A stretch of 46,405 bases of DNA from Planctomycetota bacterium (GCA_016794425.1 JAEUHR010000001.1:1-46405); one strand, 5' to 3'. Numbered from the stretch's first letter, positions 1 through 9,011 are shown. Made by a program: numbers and translations. Notes: a model not told the origin generated them from the sequence alone.

Positions 1-2
1 CC

Positions 3-1295
3 CTGTGCCGCATCCACCGCCACCTCGGCGCCACCGTGCACGGCATCAACCACCTCGGCGACTGGGGCATGCCGTTCGCCAAGATGATGACGGCCTACAT
101 GCGCTGGGGGAACGAGCAGGAGCTGCACCGCTCGCCGATGCGCTACATGTTCGACCTGTACAAGCGCTACGGCCAGGAAGTGAAGGTGCACCCCGAACTC
201 GACAACGAGGCGGCGGCGCACTTCCAGGCGCTCGAACGGAACGCCGGGGCTGAACGCAAGCTGTGGTTGTTCCTGCGCGACGAGTCGCTGAAGGCGTTCC
301 AGGGGCCCTACTCGCGGCTCGGCGTGACGTTCGACCACGTCACCGGCGAGTCGTTCTTCGAGAACAAGATGGAAGCGGCGATGCAGCGCGTCGCGCGCGC
401 CGGTGTGCTCGAGGACAGCGAGGGCGCGCAGGTCGTCTGGCTGAAGGAGCTCGGCATCAAGGAACCGTGCCTGCTGCGCAAGAGCGACGGCACCACGCTC
501 TACCACACGCGCGACCTCGCAGCGGCGTTCTGGCGCGAGGAACAGTACCACCCGGACCGCATCCTCTACGTCGTCGGCGCCGAGCAGAAACTGCACTTCG
601 ACCAGCTGAAGGGCGTGCTGACCAGGATGCAGGAGAAGGTCGCGGCCGCGGTCGAGCACGTGCCGTTCGGCCTGGTGCTGTCCCGGACCGAGGACGGCAA
701 GTGGGAGAAGTTCGCGTCGCGCGCCGGCAACGCGGTGTTCCTCGACGAGATCCTCGACGAGGCGGTCGCCAAGGTGCGCGCGATCATCCGCGAGAAGAAC
801 CCGGACCTGCCGGACGCCGACGCGGTCGCCGAGCAGGTCGGCGTGTCGGCGATCGTGTTCAACGACCTGAAGAACTCGCGCATCAAGGACGTGAAGTTCG
901 ACTGGGACGCGATGCTGAACTTCGAGGGCGAGACCGGGCCCTACGTGCAGTACGCCTGCGCCCGGCTGGCGTCGATCCTGCGCAAGGTCGATGCGCCGGT
1001 GACGGCGCCGAGCGCGGTCGACTTCACGCAGCTGGCCGACGCCGAACGCGTGCTGCTGACGATGCTGGACTTCGGCCCGGCCGTGCAGCGCGCCGCCGAG
1101 CAGAGCGAACCGAGCATCGTCACCGCACAGACGATCGCGCTGGCCGGCGAGATCCACAGCTACCTGCGCGACCACTACGTGCTCGGCGCCGAACCGGCCG
1201 TGCGCGACGCGCGGCTGTTCCTGGTCGACGCGGCGCGGCGACTGCTGACCACCGGCCTCGCGCTGCTCGGCATCGCGGCGCCCGAACGCATGTAG
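3..1295 (+). CDS. argS: Arginyl-tRNA synthetase, 5' end outside window
   Basis: Charges tRNA(Arg) with arginine in the cytoplasm (class I aminoacyl-tRNA synthetase). The open frame is already running at base 3, so the N-terminal domain and the HIGH signature lie outside the window; about 430 residues remain. The family-specific motif HLGDWG is encoded at 51-68. It is followed by the catalytic-domain stretch YHTRDLAAA and by the C-terminal anticodon-binding (DALR) part, with FEGETGPYVQYACAR as the typical entry. The KMSKS loop is degenerate (FASRAGN), which is common in ArgRS. The stop is at 1293-1295, and the next gene starts 11 bases later on the same strand. Identification is firm; only the start is unknown. 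Confidence 0.96.
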   Translation: MCRIHRHLGATVHGINHLGDWGMPFAKMMTAYMRWGNEQELHRSPMRYMFDLYKRYGQEVKVHPELDNEAAAHFQALERNAGAERKLWLFLRDESLKAFQGPYSRLGVTFDHVTGESFFENKMEAAMQRVARAGVLEDSEGAQVVWLKELGIKEPCLLRKSDGTTLYHTRDLAAAFWREEQYHPDRILYVVGAEQKLHFDQLKGVLTRMQEKVAAAVEHVPFGLVLSRTEDGKWEKFASRAGNAVFLDEILDEAVAKVRAIIREKNPDLPDADAVAEQVGVSAIVFNDLKNSRIKDVKFDWDAMLNFEGETGPYVQYACARLASILRKVDAPVTAPSAVDFTQLADAERVLLTMLDFGPAVQRAAEQSEPSIVTAQTIALAGEIHSYLRDHYVLGAEPAVRDARLFLVDAARRLLTTGLALLGIAAPERM

Positions 1296-1306
1296 CGGCC
1301 GCCGGC

Positions 1307-2179
1307 ATGCGCTACGAAGGCCGCATCTTCCGCCCGCCGAGCGAAGCCGACTCGTACATCCTGCAGGCGACGATCGGCTGCAGCTGGAACAAGTGCACCT
1401 ACTGCGACATGTACCGCGACAAGCAGTTCGCGGTGCGCCCGCTGGCCGAGACGCTGGCCGACGTCGCGGCCGCCGGCCGCGCGTACGGCGACGCGGTGCA
1501 CAAGGTGTTCGTCGCCGACGGCGATGCGCTGGTGCTCGACCTGCCGCACTGGCGCGCGATCCTGGCCGCGTGCCGCGCGGCGTTCCCGCGCCTGCGCCGC
1601 GTGTCGTGCTACGCGATGGCCGCCAACGTGCTGGCGAAGACCGCCGACGAACTGCGCGAGCTGTGCGACCTCGGCCTCGACCTGCTCTACATCGGCCCGG
1701 AGAGCGGCGACGACGCGACGCTGAAGCGCATCGCCAAGGGCAGCACGGCCGCCGACCACACAGCTGCGGCGCGCGCCGCGCACGCGGCCGGCATGCAGCT
1801 GTCGGTGATCTTCCTGCTCGGCGCCGGCGGTCGGGACCACAGCGAGGCCCACGCGCGCGCGTCGGCCGAACTGGCGACCGCGATGGACCCGCGCTTCCTG
1901 TCGGCGCTGACGCTGACGATCGTGCCCGGCACGCCGATCGCGCGCGCCGAACAGAAGGGACTGTTCACGCTGCCCGACGTCGCGGCGACGCTGCGCGAGC
2001 TGCGCACGTTCGTGCAGCACGCAGCGCCGACCGACGCGGTGTTCCGCACCAACCACGCGTCGAACCGGCTGGTGCTCGGCGGCCGCCTGCCGCGCGACCG
2101 CGACGCGATGCTGCGCGCGATCGACGGTGCGCTCGACGGCAGCGTGCGCTTGCGGCCCGAGTGGCAGCGCGGCCTCTGA
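1307..2179 (+). CDS. Radical SAM protein with CX4CX2C cluster motif
   Basis: Predicted 290-residue cytoplasmic iron-sulfur enzyme that would use S-adenosylmethionine to make a radical; substrate unknown. The cluster cysteines are C25, C30 and C33 in GCSWNKCTYCDMY, a CX4CX2C spacing instead of the usual CX3CX2C. I recall this spacing, with SHNKCTFC-like motifs, from a family of uncharacterised radical SAM proteins that also share the C-terminal motif RTNHASN seen here. GPESGDD is the usual SAM-barrel segment. ATG 1307 is chosen because the motif follows closely, as in the family; the longer upstream frame overlaps argS in another phase. It sits between argS and a queuosine-precursor-type transporter, but it does not look like QueE. 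Confidence 0.85.
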   Translation: MRYEGRIFRPPSEADSYILQATIGCSWNKCTYCDMYRDKQFAVRPLAETLADVAAAGRAYGDAVHKVFVADGDALVLDLPHWRAILAACRAAFPRLRRVSCYAMAANVLAKTADELRELCDLGLDLLYIGPESGDDATLKRIAKGSTAADHTAAARAAHAAGMQLSVIFLLGAGGRDHSEAHARASAELATAMDPRFLSALTLTIVPGTPIARAEQKGLFTLPDVAATLRELRTFVQHAAPTDAVFRTNHASNRLVLGGRLPRDRDAMLRAIDGALDGSVRLRPEWQRGL

Positions 2180-2264
2180 CCGGCGGCCACCGCGGAACGG
2201 CTTCCGCACTGGCGCCGCTGCGCGCAGGCGTTACACCAGGGCGCCGCCCCGGACGCGCCGCCGC

Positions 2265-3044
2265 ATGCCGACCTCCATCCTGCACGACAAGCGCGCACTG
2301 CTGTTCTTCGCGCTCGGCTCGTTCCTGCTCGCCAACGCGATCCTCGCCGAACTGATCGGCGTCAAGCTGTTCCAGCTCGAAGACCTGCTCGGCGTCGCGA
2401 AGGCGGACTTCCGGCTGCTCGGCACGCCGAACCTGTCGTTCGTGCTCAGCGCCGGCGTGCTGACGTGGCCGCTGGTGTTCCTGGTGACCGACGTCGTCAA
2501 CGACTACTTCGGCGTGCGCGGCGTGCGCACGATCACGTTGACGACGACGCTGCTGATCGCCGGCATGTTCGGCGTGTCGTGGGCGGCGATCGCGCTGCCG
2601 CCCGAACGCGGCTGGTGGCTCGAGATGGCGGCGGCCGACGGCGTGCCCGACATGCAGGCCGCGTTCGCGGCGGTGTTCGGGCAGGGCATGTACATCATCA
2701 CCGGCTCGCTGACGGCGTTCCTGCTGAGCCAGCTGGTCGACGCGGTGCTGTTCCGCTGGTTCAAGCGCCGCACCGGCGAACGGCGCATCTGGCTGCGCGC
2801 GACCGGCAGCACGCTGGTCAGCCAGCTGGTCGACAGCCTGGTCGTGACCTGGGTCGCGTTCGCGCTGTTCCGCGGCATGCCGATGGCGCAGGCGACCGCG
2901 CTGGCGCTGACCGCCTACGTCTACAAGTTCACGGTCGCGGTGGTCAGCACGCCGCTGGTCTACCTGGCGCACGCGGTGATCGAACGCTGGCTCGGCGCCG
3001 AACTCGCGGCGGCCATGCGCGCCGAGGCGCTCGCCGGCCGCTGA
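2265..3044 (+). CDS. VUT/YhhQ family transporter (queuosine precursor type)
   Basis: Integral membrane protein of 259 residues with about six hydrophobic segments. It belongs to the VUT family (YhhQ in E. coli), whose characterised member imports 7-deazaguanine precursors of queuosine. Family signs are an N-terminal helix ending in NAILAELIGVKLF, the block LTWPLVFLVTDVVNDYFG containing the conserved TD and FG, and a second block with SQLVDSLVVTWVAF. Residues between the helices are basic (FKRRTGERR), as expected for a cytoplasmic loop. ATG 2265 is the first start that gives a normal family N-terminus. No other queuosine genes are visible, so the substrate is assigned by family only. Confidence 0.85.
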   Translation: MPTSILHDKRALLFFALGSFLLANAILAELIGVKLFQLEDLLGVAKADFRLLGTPNLSFVLSAGVLTWPLVFLVTDVVNDYFGVRGVRTITLTTTLLIAGMFGVSWAAIALPPERGWWLEMAAADGVPDMQAAFAAVFGQGMYIITGSLTAFLLSQLVDAVLFRWFKRRTGERRIWLRATGSTLVSQLVDSLVVTWVAFALFRGMPMAQATALALTAYVYKFTVAVVSTPLVYLAHAVIERWLGAELAAAMRAEALAGR

Positions 3045-3047
3045 CCG

Positions 3048-4085
3048 TCAGCGCGCTGCGAACGCGCGCAGCACCAGCGCGGTCGCCAGCAGCGGGTCGT
3101 CTTCCTTCATCGCGCTGGTCAGCGTGCTGGCGAAGCGGCCGTCGGCGTGCTGCCGGCCGCGCAGCATCGCCGCCAGCTCGGCGCGCGCCGCGGGCCAGGC
3201 CTCGGCCAGCACCATCGCGTGGTAGCAGCACAGCGCCTCGTGCCACGGCTCGGCCGCGCCGGTGTCGATGCCACCTACGCGCCAGGCGCTGGCGTGCTGC
3301 CGCAGCCAGCCCTGTGCAGCCACGAGCCGCGGGTCCGCCGCAGCGACGCCGAGCGCCTGCAGCGCGAGCACGCCGTCGGCGGTCGCCGTCGCGTACGACG
3401 CGAACCGGCCGTCGGGCCGGCGCCCCGCCTTGTTGGCCGCGTCGACGACCGGCGAGTAGGCGAAACCGCCGTCGTCGTTCTGCAGCGTGCGCAGCTGCGC
3501 GAACGCCCGTTCGCGCACCGTCGCGTCGAGCCTGGCGGCGGCCGCCAGCGCCTGCAGCGCGAACCGCGTGTGCACCAGATCGACGTGGCCCGGCACGCCG
3601 GCCGACAGCCCGCGCGCACCGAAGCCGAACGCGCCGTACGCCGGATCGCCGGCGGCGAACCCGCGCGCTTCGCCGAGCTGCTGCGCCGCCAGCCATTCGG
3701 CCATCGCGGCGATGCGCGGCGCGTCCTCGGCGGCGCCGACGCGCGCCAGCACCAGGATCGCCAGCGCCGTCGCGTAGACCGGATACTCGAGCAGGTCCGG
3801 ATCCGCGTAGCCGATCGAACCGTCGGCCGCGATCGACCGCCGCACGCAGCCGAGGCCGCGTTGGAGCACCGCGTCGGGCACCGTCCCGTGCGCGAGCAGC
3901 GCGTGCAGCACGAACGGCGTCAGCGCCTGGCCGGAACGCAGCACTGCGTAGTGTTCGCTGTGCCAGCCGCCGTCTGCACGCTGCTGCGCGCACAACCAGG
4001 CGGCGGCGCGTTCGGCGCTGCTGCGCTCGGTGCAGGCACCGAACGGCAGCAGCAAAGCCGCGAGAGCCGCCGCCGCGCGGATCAC
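3048..4085 (-). CDS. Alpha/alpha-toroid (prenyltransferase/squalene-cyclase repeat) lipoprotein
   Basis: Exported protein of 345 residues. The N-terminus has a hydrophobic segment ending in LLLPFGAC, a plausible lipobox with Cys18. The rest consists of repeats of the prenyltransferase/squalene-oxidase type, for example WLCAQQRADGGW at about 30-41, a degenerate copy with ADGSIGYAD, LRTLQNDDGGFAYSP and RQHADGRFAS. These normally pack as a helical barrel. I see no catalytic DxDD motif, so it need not be a cyclase. GTG at 4085 overlaps the stop of the upstream paralog by four bases (GTGA), indicating translational coupling. The longer upstream frame lacks the signal at its start and overlaps the paralog. 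Function unknown; probably works with its neighbour. Confidence 0.78.
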   Translation of the reverse strand: MIRAAAALAALLLPFGACTERSSAERAAAWLCAQQRADGGWHSEHYAVLRSGQALTPFVLHALLAHGTVPDAVLQRGLGCVRRSIAADGSIGYADPDLLEYPVYATALAILVLARVGAAEDAPRIAAMAEWLAAQQLGEARGFAAGDPAYGAFGFGARGLSAGVPGHVDLVHTRFALQALAAAARLDATVRERAFAQLRTLQNDDGGFAYSPVVDAANKAGRRPDGRFASYATATADGVLALQALGVAAADPRLVAAQGWLRQHASAWRVGGIDTGAAEPWHEALCCYHAMVLAEAWPAARAELAAMLRGRQHADGRFASTLTSAMKEDDPLLATALVLRAFAAR

Positions 4086-5383
4086 TTCGCCGCCACCTGC
4101 GCGCTCTTGCGCAGCCACTCGGCGTCGCGGTCCGCGGTCAGGCAGCTGATCGCCGACGCGGTGCAGAACGCCGGGCTCGTGATGCAGTGGTGGCCGCTCC
4201 AGCTGCCGTCCTGGTTCTGCACCTTGGCCAGCCGTTCGTGCATCAGCGTGGTCCACTTCGACCACTCCTCACCGCCGTCGATCACCAGCGACTCGCTCTT
4301 CATCTGGTAGCTGAGGAACTCCTCGCCGCCGTTGTTGCCGAAGCCGGCCAGCAGGTTCTCGTCGAACGAGCGCACCTTCGCCGCGGTGTTCATCTGCACA
4401 GACTGCAGCATGCCCGCGGCGCGATCCTCGGCGACGCCGAGCTGCTGCAGAGCCTCGGCCGTGAGCGCCGCGTCGGCGGCGAGTTTGCCTTCGCGCTTGC
4501 CGGCTTCGACCAGTTGCTCGGCGACCTTGGCCTCGGCGACGACGCCGCGCTGGTTCGCCGCCGACGCGTAGAGCGACACGCCGGCCGCGGCATCGGCCTT
4601 CGGCGCGTAGTCGACGGTGCCACCGACCGGGCCCGACGTCGCCGTGACCTGCTGCCGCTGGTAGTCGCGTGCGCGCGCCAGCTTCTCGTGGTCGATCGCG
4701 CGGCCGGCCAGCCCGGCGAGCTCGAGCGCGGTGCACATGTTCGACGACTGCAGCACCGGCGCCCAGCCGCCCGCGGCCCAGCTGCCGTCCTGGCCCTGCG
4801 ACGACTCGATCTTGCGCAGGCAGACGTCGAGCGCCGCCGTGACGCGCGGACGCAGATCGGCCGCAAGGTCGGTCTGCTGCAGCAACCGCGCGAAGTACTG
4901 CGCGGCCAGCGCCGTGTCGACGTTCTGCCCCATCTTGGCCTGCGGCTGCGTGCCGGTCAGGCCGGTGATCTGCGGCCCGTCCGGCGCCGTCTCGACCGTG
5001 CGCAGCAGGTACTCGGTCGCCTTCTGCACCACGGTGCCGTAGTCACCACGGTCGAGCCCGTGCCCGGCGCGCAGGAACGCCATCGCCGCCGACGCCGTCG
5101 TCGCCGGATCGGTCGGCACCGCGTGCGCGTCGCGCACGTCCTGGCGCGAGTGGCTGCCCGCACCCCAGCCACCGTCCGCCTGTTGCGCCCCGCACAGCCA
5201 GTCGAGCCCCTTCTCGACGAACGGCTGCAGCGGCGGCAGCGGCTGCGGCCGCGCCACGGGTTGCGTCGGCGTTCCCGCGACCGTCGCCTGCGCCGGCGTG
5301 TCCGTTGCCACCGGCACCGAGCAGCTCCAGCACCACACGAAACCGAGCGCCAGCGGCGCTCCCCAGGCACGTCGTCCCATCAT
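4082..5383 (-). CDS. Alpha/alpha-toroid repeat exported protein, paralog of downstream gene
   Basis: Exported protein of 433 residues. It starts with a hydrophobic segment rich in Trp and Cys (FVWCWSCS), so it may be a lipoprotein anchored at Cys18 or Cys21. A Pro/Thr linker is followed by prenyltransferase/squalene-oxidase-like repeats: WLCGAQQADGGWGAG near the start, SSQGQDGSWAAGGW in the middle and VQNQDGSWSGHHC near the end. ATG 5383 is supported by GAGGTG six bases upstream (5390-5395), one of the few clear ribosome sites in the window. Its stop overlaps the GTG of the next gene. The two share the WLC(x)AQQ(x)ADGGW motif, so they are tandem paralogs. No catalytic motif was recognised. 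Confidence 0.8.
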   Translation of the reverse strand: MMGRRAWGAPLALGFVWCWSCSVPVATDTPAQATVAGTPTQPVARPQPLPPLQPFVEKGLDWLCGAQQADGGWGAGSHSRQDVRDAHAVPTDPATTASAAMAFLRAGHGLDRGDYGTVVQKATEYLLRTVETAPDGPQITGLTGTQPQAKMGQNVDTALAAQYFARLLQQTDLAADLRPRVTAALDVCLRKIESSQGQDGSWAAGGWAPVLQSSNMCTALELAGLAGRAIDHEKLARARDYQRQQVTATSGPVGGTVDYAPKADAAAGVSLYASAANQRGVVAEAKVAEQLVEAGKREGKLAADAALTAEALQQLGVAEDRAAGMLQSVQMNTAAKVRSFDENLLAGFGNNGGEEFLSYQMKSESLVIDGGEEWSKWTTLMHERLAKVQNQDGSWSGHHCITSPAFCTASAISCLTADRDAEWLRKSAQVAAK

Positions 5384-5389
5384 GTCGTT

Positions 5390-5395
5390 CACCTC
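5390..5395 (-). promoter_or_regulatory. Shine-Dalgarno site GAGGTG
   Basis: GAGGTG lies six bases before the ATG at 5383. It decides that start against the longer frame that begins at 5476. Confidence 0.6.
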
Positions 5396-5623
5396 GGAAT
5401 CACAAGGGCGGGCGGCGAACGCGGTCGAGTTGCGGAAGTTCTCGACCCGGCGAAGAACGGTCTCCGGCGTGCGCACGGCCCACGTCCGGGTGCATGGACG
5501 GTCGGACGCGCCGAATGGCTGTAAGCGCGTCGTCAGCGCCGGGTCGGTCGCGGCAAGAGATGGCTGCGCCGGCGAACCCGATTCAAGCCCGGTCGCGACG
5601 GCTCGCGGCGCCGGGCGCGGCGC

Positions 5624-6163
5624 TCACTGCCACTTCATGCCGTCGATGAAGTCGAGCGGGCCGCCGCACGACTGCGAGTGGCAGGCGATGCAGCCGTTGA
5701 TGATCGCGTTGTAGGTCGCCTGGCCGGGGTCGTGGTCGAACGCGGCGACGTTGGCGAGGTAGGCCTGCGCGCGCGCGTCGAAGTCGGCGTTGCGTTCGCT
5801 GGGCTTGGTCGGCCACGCGCAGCGCATCTTGCGGTGCGTCGGGAACAGCTTCTTCGGCGGCTGGTGCGCCAGCACCGCGGCGCGCACTTCGTTGAGGTCG
5901 TCGACGAAGACGCGCATCAGCACCGACAGCTCGCTGTCGCCGTTCGGATTGCGCGACGAGACGATCAGGTGGCCCGGGCTGCCGGGGATGCCCGGCACCA
6001 GCGGCGTGTTCAGGTTGCAGTCGGCGTCGCTCGGCACCGGTTGCGCGGCCTCGGCCTTGGCGGCCGCGGCGTCGGCGGTCGTCGGCGCGGTCGCGGGTTG
6101 CGGCGACGGTTCGGTCGAACAGGCGGCGAAGGCGAACAGGATCGCGAGGGTGGGCAGGCGCAT
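5624..6163 (-). CDS. Monoheme cytochrome c-like lipoprotein
   Basis: Small exported protein of 179 residues, with a signal segment ending in LFAFAAC as a probable lipobox and an Ala/Pro-rich linker. One heme-binding motif, CIACH (C158, C161, H162), lies close to the C-terminus, followed by SQSCGG with another Cys. The central part (VFVDDLNEVRAAVLAHQPPKK and DFDARAQAYLANVAAF) is predicted helical, as in cytochrome c-prime-like or cytochrome-c-family electron carriers. ATG 6163 is the last start before the signal; the 25 codons per 75 bases upstream do not look like protein. It stands alone, with about 240 bases of noncoding DNA on its 3' side. The redox partner is unknown. Confidence 0.75.
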   Translation of the reverse strand: MRLPTLAILFAFAACSTEPSPQPATAPTTADAAAAKAEAAQPVPSDADCNLNTPLVPGIPGSPGHLIVSSRNPNGDSELSVLMRVFVDDLNEVRAAVLAHQPPKKLFPTHRKMRCAWPTKPSERNADFDARAQAYLANVAAFDHDPGQATYNAIINGCIACHSQSCGGPLDFIDGMKWQ

Positions 6164-6362
6164 CGGGATTCGGCGGTGGGGCCGCCCATGCTCGACGCGG
6201 CGGGCGCGGCGATCAAGCCCGCCCCCCGGGACACGGCCGAAGTCCGTAGCCATCGCGTTCGCGGCCCGGATCGTCGCCGAGGACACGATGCCAGCGCCAT
6301 CGGGGGCACGATCGAACCCGCGCGCGAACGGCGGCAATCGACCGGCCGTCGGCGGCCGCGGG

Positions 6363-6878
6363 TCACTTCGCGAGCGAGGCCTCGGCAACCGCGCGCAGGT
6401 CGGCCGGCACGTGCGGCAACAGGTCGGCGACCGGCACCTCGTAGAGCCCCCACACGGTCGCGAGCGTGTTGCCGGGCACCAGATCGCGCGTCAGCACCTC
6501 GTCGCGGCAGGCGCGCTGCACGAGCCGCATCCTTGCCGATGCCGCCTCGCCGGCGGCCGTGGCAGCGGGCGCCGGAATCACGGTGCGCAGCGCGACCACG
6601 ACGCGGTCGTGCAGCGCGCGCGATGCGACGCCGTCGAGGGTGCTCTTCGCGATGTCGAGCCCGTTCGACTTCGTCTCGGCGACGATCCGCACGTGGCCGG
6701 CGTTCGCCGGCGGCGCCTTCACCCAGGACGGCTCGGCGGTGATCGTGTGCCAGGTATCGGAGCCTGCCGGCAGTTCTTCGAAGTAGCGGACCGGCAGCGG
6801 GCCGCTGCAGCCCGCGGCGAGCAACCAGGCGACCAGTGGCGAACGTCGGCGAACCGAACGAGGTGCGGCGGACTGCAT
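6363..6878 (-). CDS. Small putative lipoprotein, unknown function
   Basis: Protein of 171 residues with an Arg-rich N-terminus, a hydrophobic stretch and a lipobox (WLLAAGC), so it is probably membrane-anchored outside the cytoplasm. The mature part (YFEELPAGSDTWHTITAEPSW, HVRIVAETKSNGLDIAKSTLDG) looks mixed alpha/beta and matches no family I recognise. ATG 6878 is chosen because it directly precedes the signal; a TATCCT hexamer (6892-6887) lies nine bases upstream and may be its -10 element. Divergent from the secreted gene that starts at 6965. Confidence 0.65.
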   Translation of the reverse strand: MQSAAPRSVRRRSPLVAWLLAAGCSGPLPVRYFEELPAGSDTWHTITAEPSWVKAPPANAGHVRIVAETKSNGLDIAKSTLDGVASRALHDRVVVALRTVIPAPAATAAGEAASARMRLVQRACRDEVLTRDLVPGNTLATVWGLYEVPVADLLPHVPADLRAVAEASLAK

Positions 6879-6886
6879 GGCGCGCG

Positions 6887-6892
6887 AGGATA
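6887..6892 (-). promoter_or_regulatory. Putative -10 element TATCCT for the 6878 gene
   Basis: TATCCT on the minus strand ends eight bases before the ATG at 6878, so transcription would start at or next to the start codon. The same hexamer precedes atuA at 9012. No -35 box was recognised. Confidence 0.35.
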
Positions 6893-6964
6893 GCGGCGCC
6901 GCGCCTGACGCGGTGCTTGTCCCGAACATGGCGACTCCGGAGACTTGCCTGCGCGGGTCGAGCC

Positions 6965-8959
6965 ATGAGGAGAACAGCCTGGGTCGGGTGCGCCGGCGTG
7001 CTGCTGACGGTGTCGATGGCGGCACAGCAGGAGCCGCTGCGCGCCGTGCGGGTGGTGCTCGCCGATGGCACGCCGATGCCCGGCGTGCCGGTGCACGTGG
7101 TGCCGATGGCGCCGCAGCACGGCGACGAAGAGTTCGTCGACGGTTGGTATCGACCGAGCCACTGGCACCTGCGCCGGCTGCGCGCGGCGGCGACCGCGCA
7201 CAGCGACCCCGATGGCATCGCGGCCATCGCGCCGGGACCGGACCAGGACGTGTTCGTCGGCGCACCGTTCGCCGTGATCGGCGACGAACGCGACGGCGCC
7301 CACCGGGTCCTGCGCGTCGAACGTCTGGCCCGGTACTCGGTGCGAGCGCTCGACCACGAGGGCACGCCGTTGCGCGGTTTCGGCCTCACGCTGCGTGCCG
7401 GCGACCAGGTCCGCGCGGTCGCGCTGACCGATGCCGACGGCAACGCGGTGTTCGGCGTCGAGCCGACCCTCGGCATGCGCGTGCAGGTCGTGCCGTTCGG
7501 CTGGATCGGCCCGACCGAGGACCTGCCGATGCTGCCCGACGCGAGGCAGCAGAAACACGGGACGCTGCGGCTGCCGCCGTTCGGCACGGTGCGCGTGCGA
7601 ACCTGCCGCGACGGCGCGCCGGTGCCGTTCCACGGCCAGGTCGCCGTGCACACGCCGCAGCCGCTGGGCTGCTTCGCGCGGCCGACGCCGGCCGCGTGCG
7701 GCGTCGAGTTGTGGCCGGTGGCGGTCGGCACGACGCTGCGCGGCGAACTGTGGTCGCGGCCCAGCCGACACGAGTTCACCAGCGCGGGGCCGCAGCGCGC
7801 GGGCGACGTGGCCGTGGTCGACATCGAACTCGATCCGGCGCGCGCACCGGGGCGGGCGCAGCTGACGTGTTCGGTCGCCGTGCCCGACGTGGACCCGCCG
7901 CGCTGCAGCCTGCAGCTGACCGCGGTCAGCGATGCGGGCACCTGGTTCGCGCTCGGCCGACCCGACCGGACCGGCCGCCTGCAGGTCGAGGTCGAACACG
8001 GCAACCTCGGCGGCGTGCTGCGGCGCGTCGACGTCTTCGTCGAACAGCGGCGGCCGGATGGCACGTGGCGCGCGTACGCCGCGTCCCTGCCGTTCGACCG
8101 GCCGATCACCGAGGGCACCGTCGATCTCGGCATGCTGCCGCTGCAGCCGTTCGCGGGCGTGCTGCGCGGCCGCGTCGTGACCGAAGACGGCAGGCCCGTG
8201 CCGCTGGCCGAAGTCCGCATCGCCGCCGGCGCGCCGCCGCACCGCTCGTTCCTGCGCGCGCAGGAAGACGGCACCTTCGAGTGGGTCGGTCCGCCACTGC
8301 GCGCCGCGAACGGCGATCTGCTGCCGCTGCAGGTGGAGGCCAGCAAGGGCGCCGGCACGCTGGCCGCGCAAAGCGGCGTGCAGCGCGACGTCGCCCAGGG
8401 TTCGTCGCTGACGCTCGTGCTGCCGCCGGTGCCGACGGCGCAACTGACGGTGCGCCTGCGCGCCGACGCAGCGCTGCCGTGGCAGCAGCTGCAGTTCGTC
8501 TACGTCGATGCGGCCGGCCGACGCCATGCGCTGGAGTTCCCGCTGGTGCAGCGCTGCCAGGGCGAGACCTCCGTGCTGCTGGGGCCACTGCCGGCCGGCC
8601 CGTACCGGTTGTGCCTCGTCGTCGCACCCGGGCTCGAAGTGCACCGCACCGACGAACTGCAGTTGCCGGCCGACGCGCGCGAGCCCGTGCCGCTCGACCT
8701 GCCGGTGCCACCGGCCGCGGTCACCTGCCGGCAACGCTGCGTCGACGCAGCCGGCCTGCCGATCGTCGGCGCGGTCGCCGTCGTGCGCGCGCCGGACGGT
8801 TCGGTCTGGCGTTCGGACGGCAGCGACACCGACGGCTGGCTGCGACTGGCGGCCGGTTCGAGCCGGTTCGCGATCCGCGTCGAGGCGCCGGGGTTCGCGC
8901 CGCTGGACCTCGCCGGCCTCGTCGACGGCGCGGAATTGCGGTTCGCGGCCGCACGCTGA
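6965..8959 (+). CDS. Secreted protein with carboxypeptidase-regulatory-like beta domains
   Basis: Exported protein of 664 residues. The N-terminal signal (MRRTAWVGCAGVLLTVSMAA, then QQEP) is followed by at least three beta-sandwich repeats of the carboxypeptidase regulatory-like type. Their marks are VVLADGTPMPGVPVHVV near the start, GRVVTEDGRPVPLAEVRIA in the middle, and a last copy with VDAAGLPIVGAVAVV plus DTDGWLRLAAGSSRF. There is no peptidase domain. It resembles the extracytoplasmic tail of the sigma factor fusion at 10810, so the two may be evolutionarily linked. ATG 6965 was chosen because it places the signal peptide at the N-terminus; the longer frame adds an Arg-rich stretch. Role unknown; likely cell-surface or periplasmic. 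Confidence 0.78.
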   Translation: MRRTAWVGCAGVLLTVSMAAQQEPLRAVRVVLADGTPMPGVPVHVVPMAPQHGDEEFVDGWYRPSHWHLRRLRAAATAHSDPDGIAAIAPGPDQDVFVGAPFAVIGDERDGAHRVLRVERLARYSVRALDHEGTPLRGFGLTLRAGDQVRAVALTDADGNAVFGVEPTLGMRVQVVPFGWIGPTEDLPMLPDARQQKHGTLRLPPFGTVRVRTCRDGAPVPFHGQVAVHTPQPLGCFARPTPAACGVELWPVAVGTTLRGELWSRPSRHEFTSAGPQRAGDVAVVDIELDPARAPGRAQLTCSVAVPDVDPPRCSLQLTAVSDAGTWFALGRPDRTGRLQVEVEHGNLGGVLRRVDVFVEQRRPDGTWRAYAASLPFDRPITEGTVDLGMLPLQPFAGVLRGRVVTEDGRPVPLAEVRIAAGAPPHRSFLRAQEDGTFEWVGPPLRAANGDLLPLQVEASKGAGTLAAQSGVQRDVAQGSSLTLVLPPVPTAQLTVRLRADAALPWQQLQFVYVDAAGRRHALEFPLVQRCQGETSVLLGPLPAGPYRLCLVVAPGLEVHRTDELQLPADAREPVPLDLPVPPAAVTCRQRCVDAAGLPIVGAVAVVRAPDGSVWRSDGSDTDGWLRLAAGSSRFAIRVEAPGFAPLDLAGLVDGAELRFAAAR

Positions 8960-9011
8960 TCGGCGACCGCGGTTCGTGGGCCGCAAGGCTGCGATCGCCG
9001 GTCGCGCCGGC

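Noticed and set aside
1307..2179. QueE assignment for the radical SAM gene because a queuosine-type transporter is next door
   Set aside because: Cysteine spacing, length and C-terminal motifs do not fit QueE.
2465..5524. Plus-strand open frame of about 1000 codons across the transporter and the toroid genes
   Set aside because: Crosses three well-supported genes and encodes Arg/Ala-rich nonsense.
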